Source: Cribrihabitans marinus
GTDB lineage: Bacteria; Pseudomonadota; Alphaproteobacteria; Rhodobacterales; Rhodobacteraceae
Length of the DNA stretch: 64,000 nt
Direction: 5' to 3'
Assembly (NCBI RefSeq): GCF_900109035.1
Contig: NZ_FNYD01000005.1
Location: forward strand, 248,001 to 312,000
Below, one piece after another: positions 9,237-16,353 of the stretch; position 1 is the stretch's first letter, and each line of letters begins with the position of its first letter. The notes beneath the pieces were generated by a model that saw only the letters and a list, made by a program, of their open reading frames with translations, searched no databases and had not been told where the DNA came from. The translations under genes and the position numbers were made by a program.

Positions 9237-10133
9237 TCAGCCCGGGGTCAGCATACCCCGCTCGCGCGCCAGTTCGCGCATCTTCTTCTGAAGCTTCTCG
9301 AAGGCGCGCACCTCGATCTGGCGGATGCGTTCGCGGCTCACGTTGTATTGCCCGCTCAACTCCTCCAGCGTCACCGGCTGATCCATCAGCCGCCGCTGGG
9401 TCAGGATGTCCTTTTCGCGGTCGTTCAGCACGTCCAGCGCCTCGGCCATCAGCTCGCGCCGCGCCGTCAGCTCGTCCCGCGCCTCGTAATCGCTGGCCTG
9501 GTCGGCATCCTCGTCCTCCAGCCAGTCCTGCCACTGCATCGACCCTTCGCCCTCCTGCCCGACCTGGGCATTGAGCGAAGCGTCCCCGCCGGACATGCGG
9601 CGGTTCATGCTGATGACCTCGTCCTCGGTCACGCCGAGATCGTTGGCGATCTGGGCAACGTTCTCGGGGCGCAGATCGCCTTCCTCAAGTGCGCCGATGC
9701 GTGCCTTGGCCTTGCGCAGGTTGAAGAACAGCTTTTTCTGCGCGCTCGTTGTGCCCAGCTTGACCAGCGACCAGGACCGCAGGATGTATTCCTGGATCGC
9801 CGCGCGGATCCACCACATCGCATAGGTGGCCAGCCGGAAACCCTTTTCGGGGTCGAAGCGCTTGACCGCCTGCATCAGGCCGACATTGGCCTCCGAGATC
9901 ACCTCGGCCTGTGGCAGGCCGTAGCCGCGATAGCCCATGGCGATCTTTGCCGCCAGCCGCAGGTGGCTGGTGACCATCTTGTGCGCGGACTCGGCGTCCT
10001 GCTCCTCGACCCAGCGCTTGGCCAGCATGTATTCCTCTTCCGGCTCCAGCAGGGGAAACTTGCGAATCTCTTGCAAATAGCGGTTCAAACCGCCTTCGGG
10101 CGTCGGCGCGGGAAGATTTCCATAGTTTGCCAT
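9237..10133 (-). CDS. rpoH: RNA polymerase sigma-32 factor (heat shock)
   Basis: A 298-residue alternative sigma factor. Region 2 contains the core-binding and -10 recognition segment (RFDPEKGFRLATYAMWWIRA). The diagnostic RpoH box QKKLFFNLR follows at about residue 132. Region 4 ends with the helix-turn-helix LEELSGQYNVSRERIRQIE. It directs transcription of chaperones and proteases under heat or oxidative stress. Its promoter region carries a good sigma-32-like element (see 10177-10204), suggesting autoregulation. The gene follows rluD on the same strand. Confidence 0.97.
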   Translation of the reverse strand: MANYGNLPAPTPEGGLNRYLQEIRKFPLLEPEEEYMLAKRWVEEQDAESAHKMVTSHLRLAAKIAMGYRGYGLPQAEVISEANVGLMQAVKRFDPEKGFRLATYAMWWIRAAIQEYILRSWSLVKLGTTSAQKKLFFNLRKAKARIGALEEGDLRPENVAQIANDLGVTEDEVISMNRRMSGGDASLNAQVGQEGEGSMQWQDWLEDEDADQASDYEARDELTARRELMAEALDVLNDREKDILTQRRLMDQPVTLEELSGQYNVSRERIRQIEVRAFEKLQKKMRELARERGMLTPG

Positions 10134-10176
10134 TTCGGAAGTCCCTATCGGAGAATGTTTATGGTCTTAACATACC

Positions 10177-10204
10177 ATATGTGGTGAGGCCGGGGTCTTT
10201 CAAG
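10177..10204 (-). promoter_or_regulatory. Sigma-32-like promoter upstream of rpoH
   Basis: Read on the minus strand, CTTGAAA (10204-10198), a 14-bp spacer, then CACATAT (10183-10177). The heat-shock consensus is CTTGAAA - 11-16 bp - CCCATNT; the -35 matches fully and the -10 matches six of seven positions. The element lies 44 bp from the rpoH start codon. Confidence 0.65.
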
Positions 10205-10261
10205 AAGACAACTCCCAGTTTGCGATTAAGTTTCCATTAAGAAAACGCAAAGGCCCGTGTT

Positions 10262-11320
10262 TCACGCGGTTGTGCGGTCCGTGTCATCCGCCGCCGCAGA
10301 ACGCAGCGTGTCCAGAAGCACCGCGAAATCGGCAGGCGGCGGCGCCTCGAAGCGCAGCGCCTGGCCCGAAACCGGGTGATCGAACCCCAGCACCGCGGCA
10401 TGCAGCGCCTGCCGCGAGAACGCCCGGACGGCCTCAGTCGCGGCGGGGCCCAGCGCGCGCTCGGCCGGCTTGCGCCGCCCGCCATAGACCGGATCGCCCA
10501 CCAGCCCGTGCCCGGCATGGGCCATGTGCACCCGGATCTGGTGCGTGCGTCCGGTTTCCAGCCAGCACTCCAGCAGCGCCAGTGCTGGCGGCCGACCGAA
10601 CCTTTCGCGGACCCGCGCGCGCGTCACCGCGTGCCGGCCGCCATGAAACACCACCGCCTGCTTCTGCCGGTCGGTCTTGTGGCGGGCCAGCTGCGTGGTC
10701 AGCCGCAGCACGTTGCCGGGCTCGAAACTGGCCCCCCTGACGCCGCGCAGGCGCGGGTCGCTTGCCTCGGGCACGCCGTGACACAGCGCCAGGTAGCGGC
10801 GCTCGGCGCTGTGCGCCTCAAACTGCGCGGCCAGCCCGTGATGGGCGGCGTCCGACTTGGCCACCACCAGCAGGCCGCTGGTGTCCTTGTCGATGCGATG
10901 CACGATCCCCGGCCGCCTGACCCCGCCGACCCCCGACAGGTCCGCGCCGCAATGGTGCAGCAGCGCATTGACCAGCGTGCCGTGGGGGGTGCCGGGCGCT
11001 GGGTGCACCACCATCCCGGCGGGCTTGTTCACGACAATCAGGTCGGCATCCTCGTGCACCACCTCGAGCGGGATCGCCTCGGCCCCGATGTGGCTCTCTT
11101 CGGCCGCCTCCACGGTGATCGTCACCTCGGCACCGGCGGCCACGCGCGCCTTGGCATCGGTGACCACGATACCATCCACCCGCACCGCGCCCTCGGCGAT
11201 CAGCCGGGCCAACCGGGTGCGCGACAGGGCCGCGCTCTCTGGCACATCGCGCGAAAGCGCCTTATCAAGGCGCGGCGGCGGCGCGTCCGCGATCGTGAAA
11301 CCTATCTGGCGGGTGCCCAT
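10262..11320 (-). CDS. rluD: 23S rRNA pseudouridine synthase RluD family
   Basis: A 352-residue RluA/RluD-type enzyme that isomerises uridines in 23S rRNA helix 69. An N-terminal S4 RNA-binding domain (residues 17-70) precedes the catalytic domain with the HRIDKDTSGLLVVAK motif, catalytic Asp144. Later motifs ETGRTHQIRVHM and GHGLVGDPVYGG are also present. The start ATG (11320-11318) shares bases with the start of the divergent DUF6476 gene. Confidence 0.93.
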   Translation of the reverse strand: MGTRQIGFTIADAPPPRLDKALSRDVPESAALSRTRLARLIAEGAVRVDGIVVTDAKARVAAGAEVTITVEAAEESHIGAEAIPLEVVHEDADLIVVNKPAGMVVHPAPGTPHGTLVNALLHHCGADLSGVGGVRRPGIVHRIDKDTSGLLVVAKSDAAHHGLAAQFEAHSAERRYLALCHGVPEASDPRLRGVRGASFEPGNVLRLTTQLARHKTDRQKQAVVFHGGRHAVTRARVRERFGRPPALALLECWLETGRTHQIRVHMAHAGHGLVGDPVYGGRRKPAERALGPAATEAVRAFSRQALHAAVLGFDHPVSGQALRFEAPPPADFAVLLDTLRSAAADDTDRTTA

Positions 11321-11621
11321 GTCCAACCCTTCCGAGCCCGAGATCCCGCAGGAAACGCCCCAGCTGCGCCTGCTTCGGCGCATGGTCATGGGGCTGACCG
11401 CGGTGATGATTGGCGGGGTTCTAGTGACATTCGCGCTGATTGTCATCCGCCTCGCAGACCGCACCCCCACCCTGCCCGACCAGGTCGAGCTGCCGGATGG
11501 CGCGCATGCGGTCGCGGTCACCATCGGAACGAACTGGTATGCGGTGGTCACCGACGATGACCGCATCCTGATCTTCGACAAGACAACCGGCAAGCTGCGT
11601 CAGAGCGTCGACGTCGAGTAG
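11319..11621 (+). CDS. Small membrane-anchored protein, DUF6476-like
   Basis: A 100-residue protein with one hydrophobic helix (about residues 24-44, after the basic LRLLRRM) and a C-terminal soluble part predicted to lie in the periplasm (WYAVVTDDDRILIFDKTTGKL). This matches my recollection of DUF6476, a Rhodobacterales family of unknown function. Its ATG (11319-11321) overlaps the rluD start codon on the other strand. The tRNA-His gene follows it, oppositely oriented. Confidence 0.78.
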   Translation: MSNPSEPEIPQETPQLRLLRRMVMGLTAVMIGGVLVTFALIVIRLADRTPTLPDQVELPDGAHAVAVTIGTNWYAVVTDDDRILIFDKTTGKLRQSVDVE

Positions 11622-11652
11622 CCGGGCGTATGCGGGTCGGGAAGCCGGAGGA

Positions 11653-11729
11653 TGGTACCGCCTCCCTGGCTTGAACAGGGGACCTCTGGATCCACAATCC
11701 AGCGCTCTAACCAACTGAGCTAAGGCGGC
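11653..11729 (-). tRNA. tRNA-His (anticodon GTG), lacking G-1
   Basis: A 77-nt cloverleaf on the minus strand. The acceptor stem is GCCGCCT paired with AGGCGGT, then TA (positions 8-9), a D-arm with GCTC/GAGC, an anticodon arm CTGGA-TTGTGGA-TCCAG, a T-arm CCCTG-TTCAAGC-CAGGG, discriminator A73 and encoded CCA. The base before position 1 is T, so the usual G-1 of tRNA-His is not encoded and C73 is absent. This is the form known from a clade of Alphaproteobacteria. Confidence 0.96.
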
Positions 11730-11857
11730 ACTGGCGCCCATTTAGCTTCCGGTCCCGCGGATTGCAAGGGCTAACCCGGAGCAAAAACGCGACCTGTCGC
11801 AGCCATTGCACGTGGCCGAGAAACGGCCCGATCCGCGGCCCCGGACCGGCAATTCGC

Positions 11858-12340
11858 CTACAGGTCGATGGACCAGCTCTGCTCCACCAGATCCACCCCG
11901 AAGGACCGCACCGGCTTGCTGTCCAGCAGGCGCCACCCGGCGGCGCGGTAGAGCGCGCAGGCGGCGGCGTGGCTTTCGTGGGTCCACAGAACCATGCGCC
12001 CATAGCCCGCCGCGCGGGCAAAACCCATGCAGGTCCGCAGCATGTGGCGTCCCAGCCCCCGGCGCCGCGCGCACGGCAGCAGCAGAAACAGCCGGAGCTT
12101 GGCCGTCTGCCCGTCCTGCGCCACGCAGAAGATGCTGCCCAGGCGCTGCCCGGCCTCCTCGGCGATCCAGCCGCGTTCGCGCACCGGATCGTGTCCGGCC
12201 GCGAAATCGGCGAGGATCTCTTCGACGAGTTCGGCAAAGGAAGCGTCGAACCCCTCGTCCCGGGCGTAGAGCGCACCGTGCTGCGCCACCAGCCAGGGGG
12301 CGTCATCAGCACGGAACGGGCGCAGGGTCGCGGTGGTCAT
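11858..12340 (-). CDS. GNAT-family N-acetyltransferase
   Basis: A 160-residue acetyl-CoA-dependent acyltransferase. The fold is recognisable from LRPFRADDAPWL at the N-terminus, the acetyl-CoA loop RRRGLGRHMLRTC (motif A, residues about 92-104) and the C-terminal HAAACALYRAAGWRL motif B. Its substrate is unknown. It lies alone between tRNA-His and a short divergent acidic-protein gene. Confidence 0.85.
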   Translation of the reverse strand: MTTATLRPFRADDAPWLVAQHGALYARDEGFDASFAELVEEILADFAAGHDPVRERGWIAEEAGQRLGSIFCVAQDGQTAKLRLFLLLPCARRRGLGRHMLRTCMGFARAAGYGRMVLWTHESHAAACALYRAAGWRLLDSKPVRSFGVDLVEQSWSIDL

Positions 12341-12416
12341 GGCGCATTTGAGCCCTGCGCCGCTTGATTATCAACCCCGCGCGGGATAGCACGGCCGCAG
12401 CCACCCGGAGACCGCC

Positions 12417-12605
12417 ATGAGCATCAACACCGAACGCGACATCGAGGCAAACCTGCAGATCGGCCCGACCGACCAGGGCATGGTCCGGCTGTTCATCGAG
12501 GCGGGCGGCACCGAGATCCCGATGGATTTCGACCCCGACGAGGCCGATGACATCGCCGAGGAGATCCGCGCCGCCGCCGAGGCCGCGCGGGCGGTGAAGC
12601 GCTAG
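12417..12605 (+). CDS. Small acidic protein, DUF6324-like
   Basis: A 62-residue acidic protein (IEANLQIGPTDQGMVRLFIE... DFDPDEADDIAEEI) with no membrane segment or signal peptide. The composition and the GPTDQGMVR stretch match my memory of DUF6324, a short conserved family of Rhodobacterales with no assigned function. The ATG is preceded by GGAGACCGCC. It converges with mmcB. Confidence 0.72.
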   Translation: MSINTERDIEANLQIGPTDQGMVRLFIEAGGTEIPMDFDPDEADDIAEEIRAAAEAARAVKR

Positions 12606-12630
12606 ACCCGGAACCTGACGACCAAAGCCG

Positions 12631-13095
12631 TCACCGCGTGGCCGGGTCGAAGTCGAAGACGCCGTGGCCTTCGGGGTCGCGCAGCACATGCAGCCGCCGC
12701 GCCGCGTGTGCGGCGAATTTCCGGATCAGCACCTGGCGCCGCGCCGGGGCCAGCTTGCCCTCCGGGGCCATCCGCACGATCTCGGCATCATAGCCATCCG
12801 CAATGATCAGTCCTGTCTCCGGCGGCAGCAGCTCGGTGGGAAACGCGGTGTCGACCGCCCAGAAGTAGCGGTCGCACCACTCCAGATATCCCTGCCACTT
12901 GCCGTCCGACTGGAAATCGGCGCGGCTCGACTTGCATTCGATCACCCACAGCTCTCCCTTGGGGCCCAGCCCCAGCACATCCACGCGCAGCCCGCGGGCG
13001 GGCACGAATTCCTCGACCGACACGAAGCCGTGCCCCGCCAGATGCCGGGCGACGCCGCGGGCCAGCCGCTGGCCGGGTTGGAGATCGAGTGTCAT
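12631..13095 (-). CDS. mmcB: MmcB-family DNA repair protein
   Basis: A 154-residue protein with a PD-(D/E)XK-like core: V-D-V-L-G-L-G-P-K-G-E and the IECKSSRADFQSDGKWQGY motif give the acidic and lysine residues of the nuclease fold. MmcB was described in Caulobacter as an SOS-induced factor for mutagenesis and mitomycin C tolerance. The ATG at 13095 lies 11 bp from a perfect LexA box at 13107-13121, supporting this identity. Confidence 0.88.
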   Translation of the reverse strand: MTLDLQPGQRLARGVARHLAGHGFVSVEEFVPARGLRVDVLGLGPKGELWVIECKSSRADFQSDGKWQGYLEWCDRYFWAVDTAFPTELLPPETGLIIADGYDAEIVRMAPEGKLAPARRQVLIRKFAAHAARRLHVLRDPEGHGVFDFDPATR

Positions 13096-13106
13096 TCGAC
13101 AAATGT

Positions 13107-13121
13107 GAACAAGTCGTGAAC
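13107..13121. promoter_or_regulatory. LexA (SOS) box of mmcB
   Basis: GAAC-AAGTCGT-GAAC is an exact match to the alphaproteobacterial LexA operator GAAC-N7-GAAC (GTTC-N7-GTTC on the other strand). It lies immediately upstream of the mmcB start. Confidence 0.85.
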
Positions 13122-13145
13122 AAAAATCAAGGATCAACCCGGCAC

Positions 13146-13174
13146 TTGACATGATACCATTTGGTATCTATTCA
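13146..13174 (+). promoter_or_regulatory. Promoter and operator of the ArsR-SRPBCC operon
   Basis: TTGACA (13146-13151) and TATTCA (13169-13174) are separated by 17 bp. The spacer is filled by a perfect inverted repeat GATACCA-TT-TGGTATC (13153-13168). A further half-site GGTATC lies at 13190-13195. An ArsR-family repressor bound here would block RNA polymerase, so this is probably the autoregulatory operator. Confidence 0.75.
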
Positions 13175-13212
13175 ATTATGAAACCGAACGGTATCGCAAC
13201 AGGAAGCCGCAG

Positions 13213-13533
13213 ATGACCGATCCGACACAACTGGCCTTTCGCGCCCTGGCCGACCCGACGCGGCGCGACATCGTGCGCCTGCTGGCCCGGGACGAGATGA
13301 CCATCGGCCAGCTGACCGACAAGTTCGACATGACCCGCGCCGCGGTGCGCAAGCATCTCACCGTGCTGGGCGACGGCGGGCTGGTCACGGTCCGGACGCG
13401 CGGGCGCGAACGGGTCACTCGCCTCGACCCCGCCGGCATGGCGCCGGTCCTGGACTGGTTGCGTTATTTCGACCGGTTCTGGGACGACCGCCTCAACGAC
13501 CTTCAGAAAGCCATTGAAAGGAAACCGAAATGA
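13213..13533 (+). CDS. ArsR-family transcriptional regulator
   Basis: A 106-residue winged-helix repressor (FRALADPTRRDIVRLLARDEMTIGQL, then FDMTRAAVRKHLTVLGDGG as the recognition helix). There is no cysteine pair for metal binding, so it belongs to the non-metal ArsR branch commonly paired with SRPBCC (AHSA1) proteins. AGGAAG precedes the ATG. Its stop overlaps the next gene by 4 nt. Confidence 0.92.
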   Translation: MTDPTQLAFRALADPTRRDIVRLLARDEMTIGQLTDKFDMTRAAVRKHLTVLGDGGLVTVRTRGRERVTRLDPAGMAPVLDWLRYFDRFWDDRLNDLQKAIERKPK

Positions 13534-13955
13534 CCGATGCCATCCTGCGCAAGACGATCTATCTGCGGGCCGATCCCGACACCGTCTGGGCCTACCTGAC
13601 CCAGCCCGATCGCCTGGGCGAGTGGTTCCACAAGCCCGAACGCCCGCTGACCCAGGGCAACCGGTTCGAGATGTTCGGCCGCGACAGCGGCGACCTGCTG
13701 ATCTGGGGCGACGTGCGCGAGGCGCGGGCGCCGGACTACCTGGAGTACACCTTTACCGTGAAACCGATGGGCGACGCGGTCAGCGTGGTCAAATGGCGCC
13801 TTGCTCCGGTCGAGGGTGGCACGCAACTCACGCTGGAACACGAGGGGTTGCCGCAGGGTGCCGAGGCCTTCGACATGATCCTGGCGCTGGACAAGGGCTG
13901 GGACGGGCATTTTGCCGAGATGCGCGCGGCCCTGCACGAACCGCAGCCCGCCTGA
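13530..13955 (+). CDS. SRPBCC (AHSA1-like) domain protein
   Basis: A 141-residue START-like ligand-binding protein (KTIYLRADPDTVWAYLTQPD, RLGEWFHKPE, YLEYTFTVKP). It overlaps the ArsR gene (ATGA), so the two are translationally coupled. In such pairs the SRPBCC protein is thought to bind or modify a hydrophobic compound to which the operon responds. The ligand is unknown. Confidence 0.88.
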   Translation: MTDAILRKTIYLRADPDTVWAYLTQPDRLGEWFHKPERPLTQGNRFEMFGRDSGDLLIWGDVREARAPDYLEYTFTVKPMGDAVSVVKWRLAPVEGGTQLTLEHEGLPQGAEAFDMILALDKGWDGHFAEMRAALHEPQPA

Positions 13956-14188
13956 CTGACCGGCCCCCCTTGTCACCGCCCACGCCAACCCCTAGTTAGG
14001 CGTGTGGCGGGTTCTGCCCTTCTCGTGACAGGCAGCATTCCGGTGGCCTTAACTACTTCCGAGGGAGCTGGCTCTGTTCAGGCCCTGGTCTGATTACCTG
14101 GCACCCACCTGTGCAAACAGGTCCTCGGGAATCAACGCCGCACGGTCGATCCTGGTGGTCCCGCCACATTTTTCCTTCAGAGAAGTGC
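13956..14188. other. Intergenic region with a long imperfect hairpin
   Basis: 233 bp without a gene. CCGCCCACGCC (13976-13986) pairs with GGCGTG-T-GGCGG (13999-14010) across a 12-nt loop. An outer helix TGTCA (13971-13975) / TGACA (14026-14030) closes around a 15-nt one-sided bulge. There is no T-tract. It could be a terminator for the SRPBCC gene or part of an RNA element. I could not match it to 6S, SRP or tmRNA. Confidence 0.4.
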
Positions 14189-14494
14189 TCAGCGCTTGCG
14201 GCGCCCGGTTGCCGGCACCAGCGCCGGCTCGGGATCGCGCGCCACGGGCGTTCCGCCGCGCGGGCCGTCCTTCTTTTCGGCCATGCCCATCACCGCCAGC
14301 GCGAACTGCACACCGGCAAAGACGATCCCGTTTGCGAACCACAGCACGAACACCGCCATCAGGCCGATATCCGACGTGCTGATCAGGTGCCACAGGTTGC
14401 CGACATTCAGCCACAGCAGGCCACCGATGAACAGGGCGGCCACCCCGAACCCGATCAGGACATGGGTGATGTAAAGGCGGATCAGCTTGGGCAT
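14189..14494 (-). CDS. Small conserved membrane protein
   Basis: A 101-residue inner-membrane protein with two hydrophobic helices (about residues 8-30 and 38-62) and a basic, low-complexity C-terminal tail ending GRRKR. The ATG at 14494 has a strong AAGGAG seven bases upstream; longer in-frame starts lack this. I have the impression of a conserved Rhodobacterales family but know no function. Confidence 0.72.
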   Translation of the reverse strand: MPKLIRLYITHVLIGFGVAALFIGGLLWLNVGNLWHLISTSDIGLMAVFVLWFANGIVFAGVQFALAVMGMAEKKDGPRGGTPVARDPEPALVPATGRRKR

Positions 14495-14633
14495 CGGTCT
14501 GCTCCTTTTCGGCTCCATATTCAATCTAGAGCATGCATGGCGCTTGTAAACCGGCCCGGCCTGCGTCGAAATGGTCCGGGTGCGGCAGACGGCGCGGGCG
14601 GTGGCGATGCGGGACGAAGCCGCCGTTCGCGCG

Positions 14634-15812
14634 CTAAGTCAAGTCCTCGATCAGCCTGTTATACACCATGTCTCGCGGCGTTGTGTCGAACGGTGTCGAG
14701 ACCCAATACCGATCAACTTCCAGTCTACGGACTGGTACTATCTGCCGCGCGATTTCAGGCGGCGTCGTTTGATCGGTTGATCCTGATTCCCAATCGTGAA
14801 GTGCAGAGGAGTAGCGAACAACAGCTCCGCTTGTCGGCAGTTCGATGAGCCCACCTTCCGCAAAGAACTTCAAGCAATCGCCCATTTCTTCCCCGACGAT
14901 CCGTAGCTTGTGCCCGAGCCGATACTTGAGGATCGCGACAAAGACGATTGCTGCGGAGAAGGTAAACTTGTCCACGAGCACAGCGCAACCGCTCTCCCGG
15001 GCGCTCTCGGTGATTGCATAAATCAACGGCATTGCCCGCAGGAAGTCGCCTCCGGTATTGCCTCGAACATCAATCACGAGGAAACTCCCTTGGCGTGACT
15101 GCACCAATGTGGCGGCTCTGTCGATTGCTTCGGGGTACGCGCTTTCGTCAGGATCGAAGAAGCTCGGCAGCCTCAAAGCGAGGCCATTATCGGTACATTC
15201 GTGAACTTTCACGTAGCCATCGAATTGCCAGACGGGATCAACCTGGCCGTGCTCGTTCCTTGGGTACATCTCTGACGCCGGAACTGTCTTGGCGTTTGGA
15301 ACCTTGACGCTGGTGATGCGTCCGTCGGCACTTTGAAGTTGGTAACTGGTCTCATCACCGGTGGACGCGAATCCCAAATGCGCCAGTGCCGCAGGCCAGG
15401 CCAGCAGGAGAGGTCCAATCACGCGCTGCCTTTGCCGTGTCCCCGCCAGAAGGCAGGCTCCGGCGCGTTCGATCCTGTCGACGGGCGAGTCATTCACGGC
15501 GATCAGCTTGTGGGGAGCGCATTCAACGTTTGGAGATAACGTCTTGGTCAGAAAGACCGATCTGCCGATGGTCACGAACCGAAGCGGCAGAACCGAGATT
15601 GCATCATTTGGGATCAGACGTGTGTGCCCATTGCCAGAAAGGGCCAAGAGACGCATAACCGAAAACAGGAACTGGTCTTTCGCATTCTGAGACGCGTGGC
15701 TTCGGGCGTCTTCGACAAGAGAAGCAATGGTTTCTGGATCGACCGTCGCAAAGCTTGGATCGACACGTTCGACAATGTCCAGAATTGGTTTGAGGTCTTG
15801 GCTCAGCGACAC
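14634..15812 (-). CDS. S41-family peptidase-like protein without signal peptide
   Basis: A 392-residue protein with the layout of S41 (tail-specific protease-like) proteins: SGNGHTRL in the N-terminal subdomain, VIDVRGNTGGD (about residue 247), and TFSAAIVFVAILK, where the serine corresponds to the S41 nucleophile, followed by RIVGEEMGD. The start is a GTG at 15812; an in-frame stop four codons upstream forces it. No export signal is seen, so it is probably cytosolic. Its base composition is visibly less GC-rich than its neighbours, suggesting acquisition by transfer. Confidence 0.72.
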   Translation of the reverse strand: MSLSQDLKPILDIVERVDPSFATVDPETIASLVEDARSHASQNAKDQFLFSVMRLLALSGNGHTRLIPNDAISVLPLRFVTIGRSVFLTKTLSPNVECAPHKLIAVNDSPVDRIERAGACLLAGTRQRQRVIGPLLLAWPAALAHLGFASTGDETSYQLQSADGRITSVKVPNAKTVPASEMYPRNEHGQVDPVWQFDGYVKVHECTDNGLALRLPSFFDPDESAYPEAIDRAATLVQSRQGSFLVIDVRGNTGGDFLRAMPLIYAITESARESGCAVLVDKFTFSAAIVFVAILKYRLGHKLRIVGEEMGDCLKFFAEGGLIELPTSGAVVRYSSALHDWESGSTDQTTPPEIARQIVPVRRLEVDRYWVSTPFDTTPRDMVYNRLIEDLT

Positions 15813-15870
15813 CGATCGATCCTAGCGTCTTGGCAAAACGAATGTCCACCTTGGCCTCAGCCCCGCGCGC

Positions 15871-16353
15871 TCAGAACGCCTCGGGCCTGGCCTCGCGCGC
15901 CATGTGGTCGAGCACGGCATTGACGAATTTGGGTTCCTGACCCTCGGGAAAGAAGGCGCGCGCGATGTCGACGAACTCGGTGATGACCACCTTGGGCGGC
16001 GTGTCGCCCTGCACCATCTCGGCGCCGGCCGCCCGGAAGAGCGCGCGCAGGGTCGGGTCGATCCGTGCGATCGGCCATTTCGCCACCAGCGCCCGGTCGG
16101 TCATCTGGTCGATCCTCGCCTGATAGCTGACCGCATCCTCGACCAGCTTGCGGAAATGGCCGGTGTCGCCGTCGATCATCTCGTCGCCGTCATAGACCGC
16201 GCCGAAGCGGTGATCGAGGAACTCCGCGATCACCTGGTCAGTGATCTGCCCGGACCGCTCCATCTGGAACAGCGCCTGAACGGCGTAGAGCCGGGCGGCC
16301 GATCTCATCTTGCGCTTGTCGGTGCCCTTCTTGGGCGCGGTGCTGGGGGTCAT
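15871..16353 (-). CDS. nusB: Transcription antitermination factor NusB
   Basis: A 160-residue all-helical protein that with NusE binds boxA RNA in rRNA antitermination. The family motifs are RLYAVQALFQME near the N-terminus and VVITEFVDIARAFFPEGQEPKFVNAVLD near the C-terminus. The start overlaps the ribH stop by 4 nt, the common ribH-nusB arrangement of proteobacteria. Confidence 0.96.
   Translation of the reverse strand: MTPSTAPKKGTDKRKMRSAARLYAVQALFQMERSGQITDQVIAEFLDHRFGAVYDGDEMIDGDTGHFRKLVEDAVSYQARIDQMTDRALVAKWPIARIDPTLRALFRAAGAEMVQGDTPPKVVITEFVDIARAFFPEGQEPKFVNAVLDHMAREARPEAF

Noticed and set aside
11653-11729. Reading of the tRNA-His acceptor as GTGCCGCC/GGCGGTAC with G-1:C73
   Set aside because: That register would put T-T at positions 8-9 and shift the D-stem; the register with T8-A9 and GCTC/GAGC is the standard fold and leaves A73 plus encoded CCA.
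13956-14188. Possible 6S, SRP or tmRNA gene
   Set aside because: The conserved cores I know for these RNAs (for example the GGAAGG..AGCAG SRP loop or the tmRNA tRNA-like ends) are not present on either strand.
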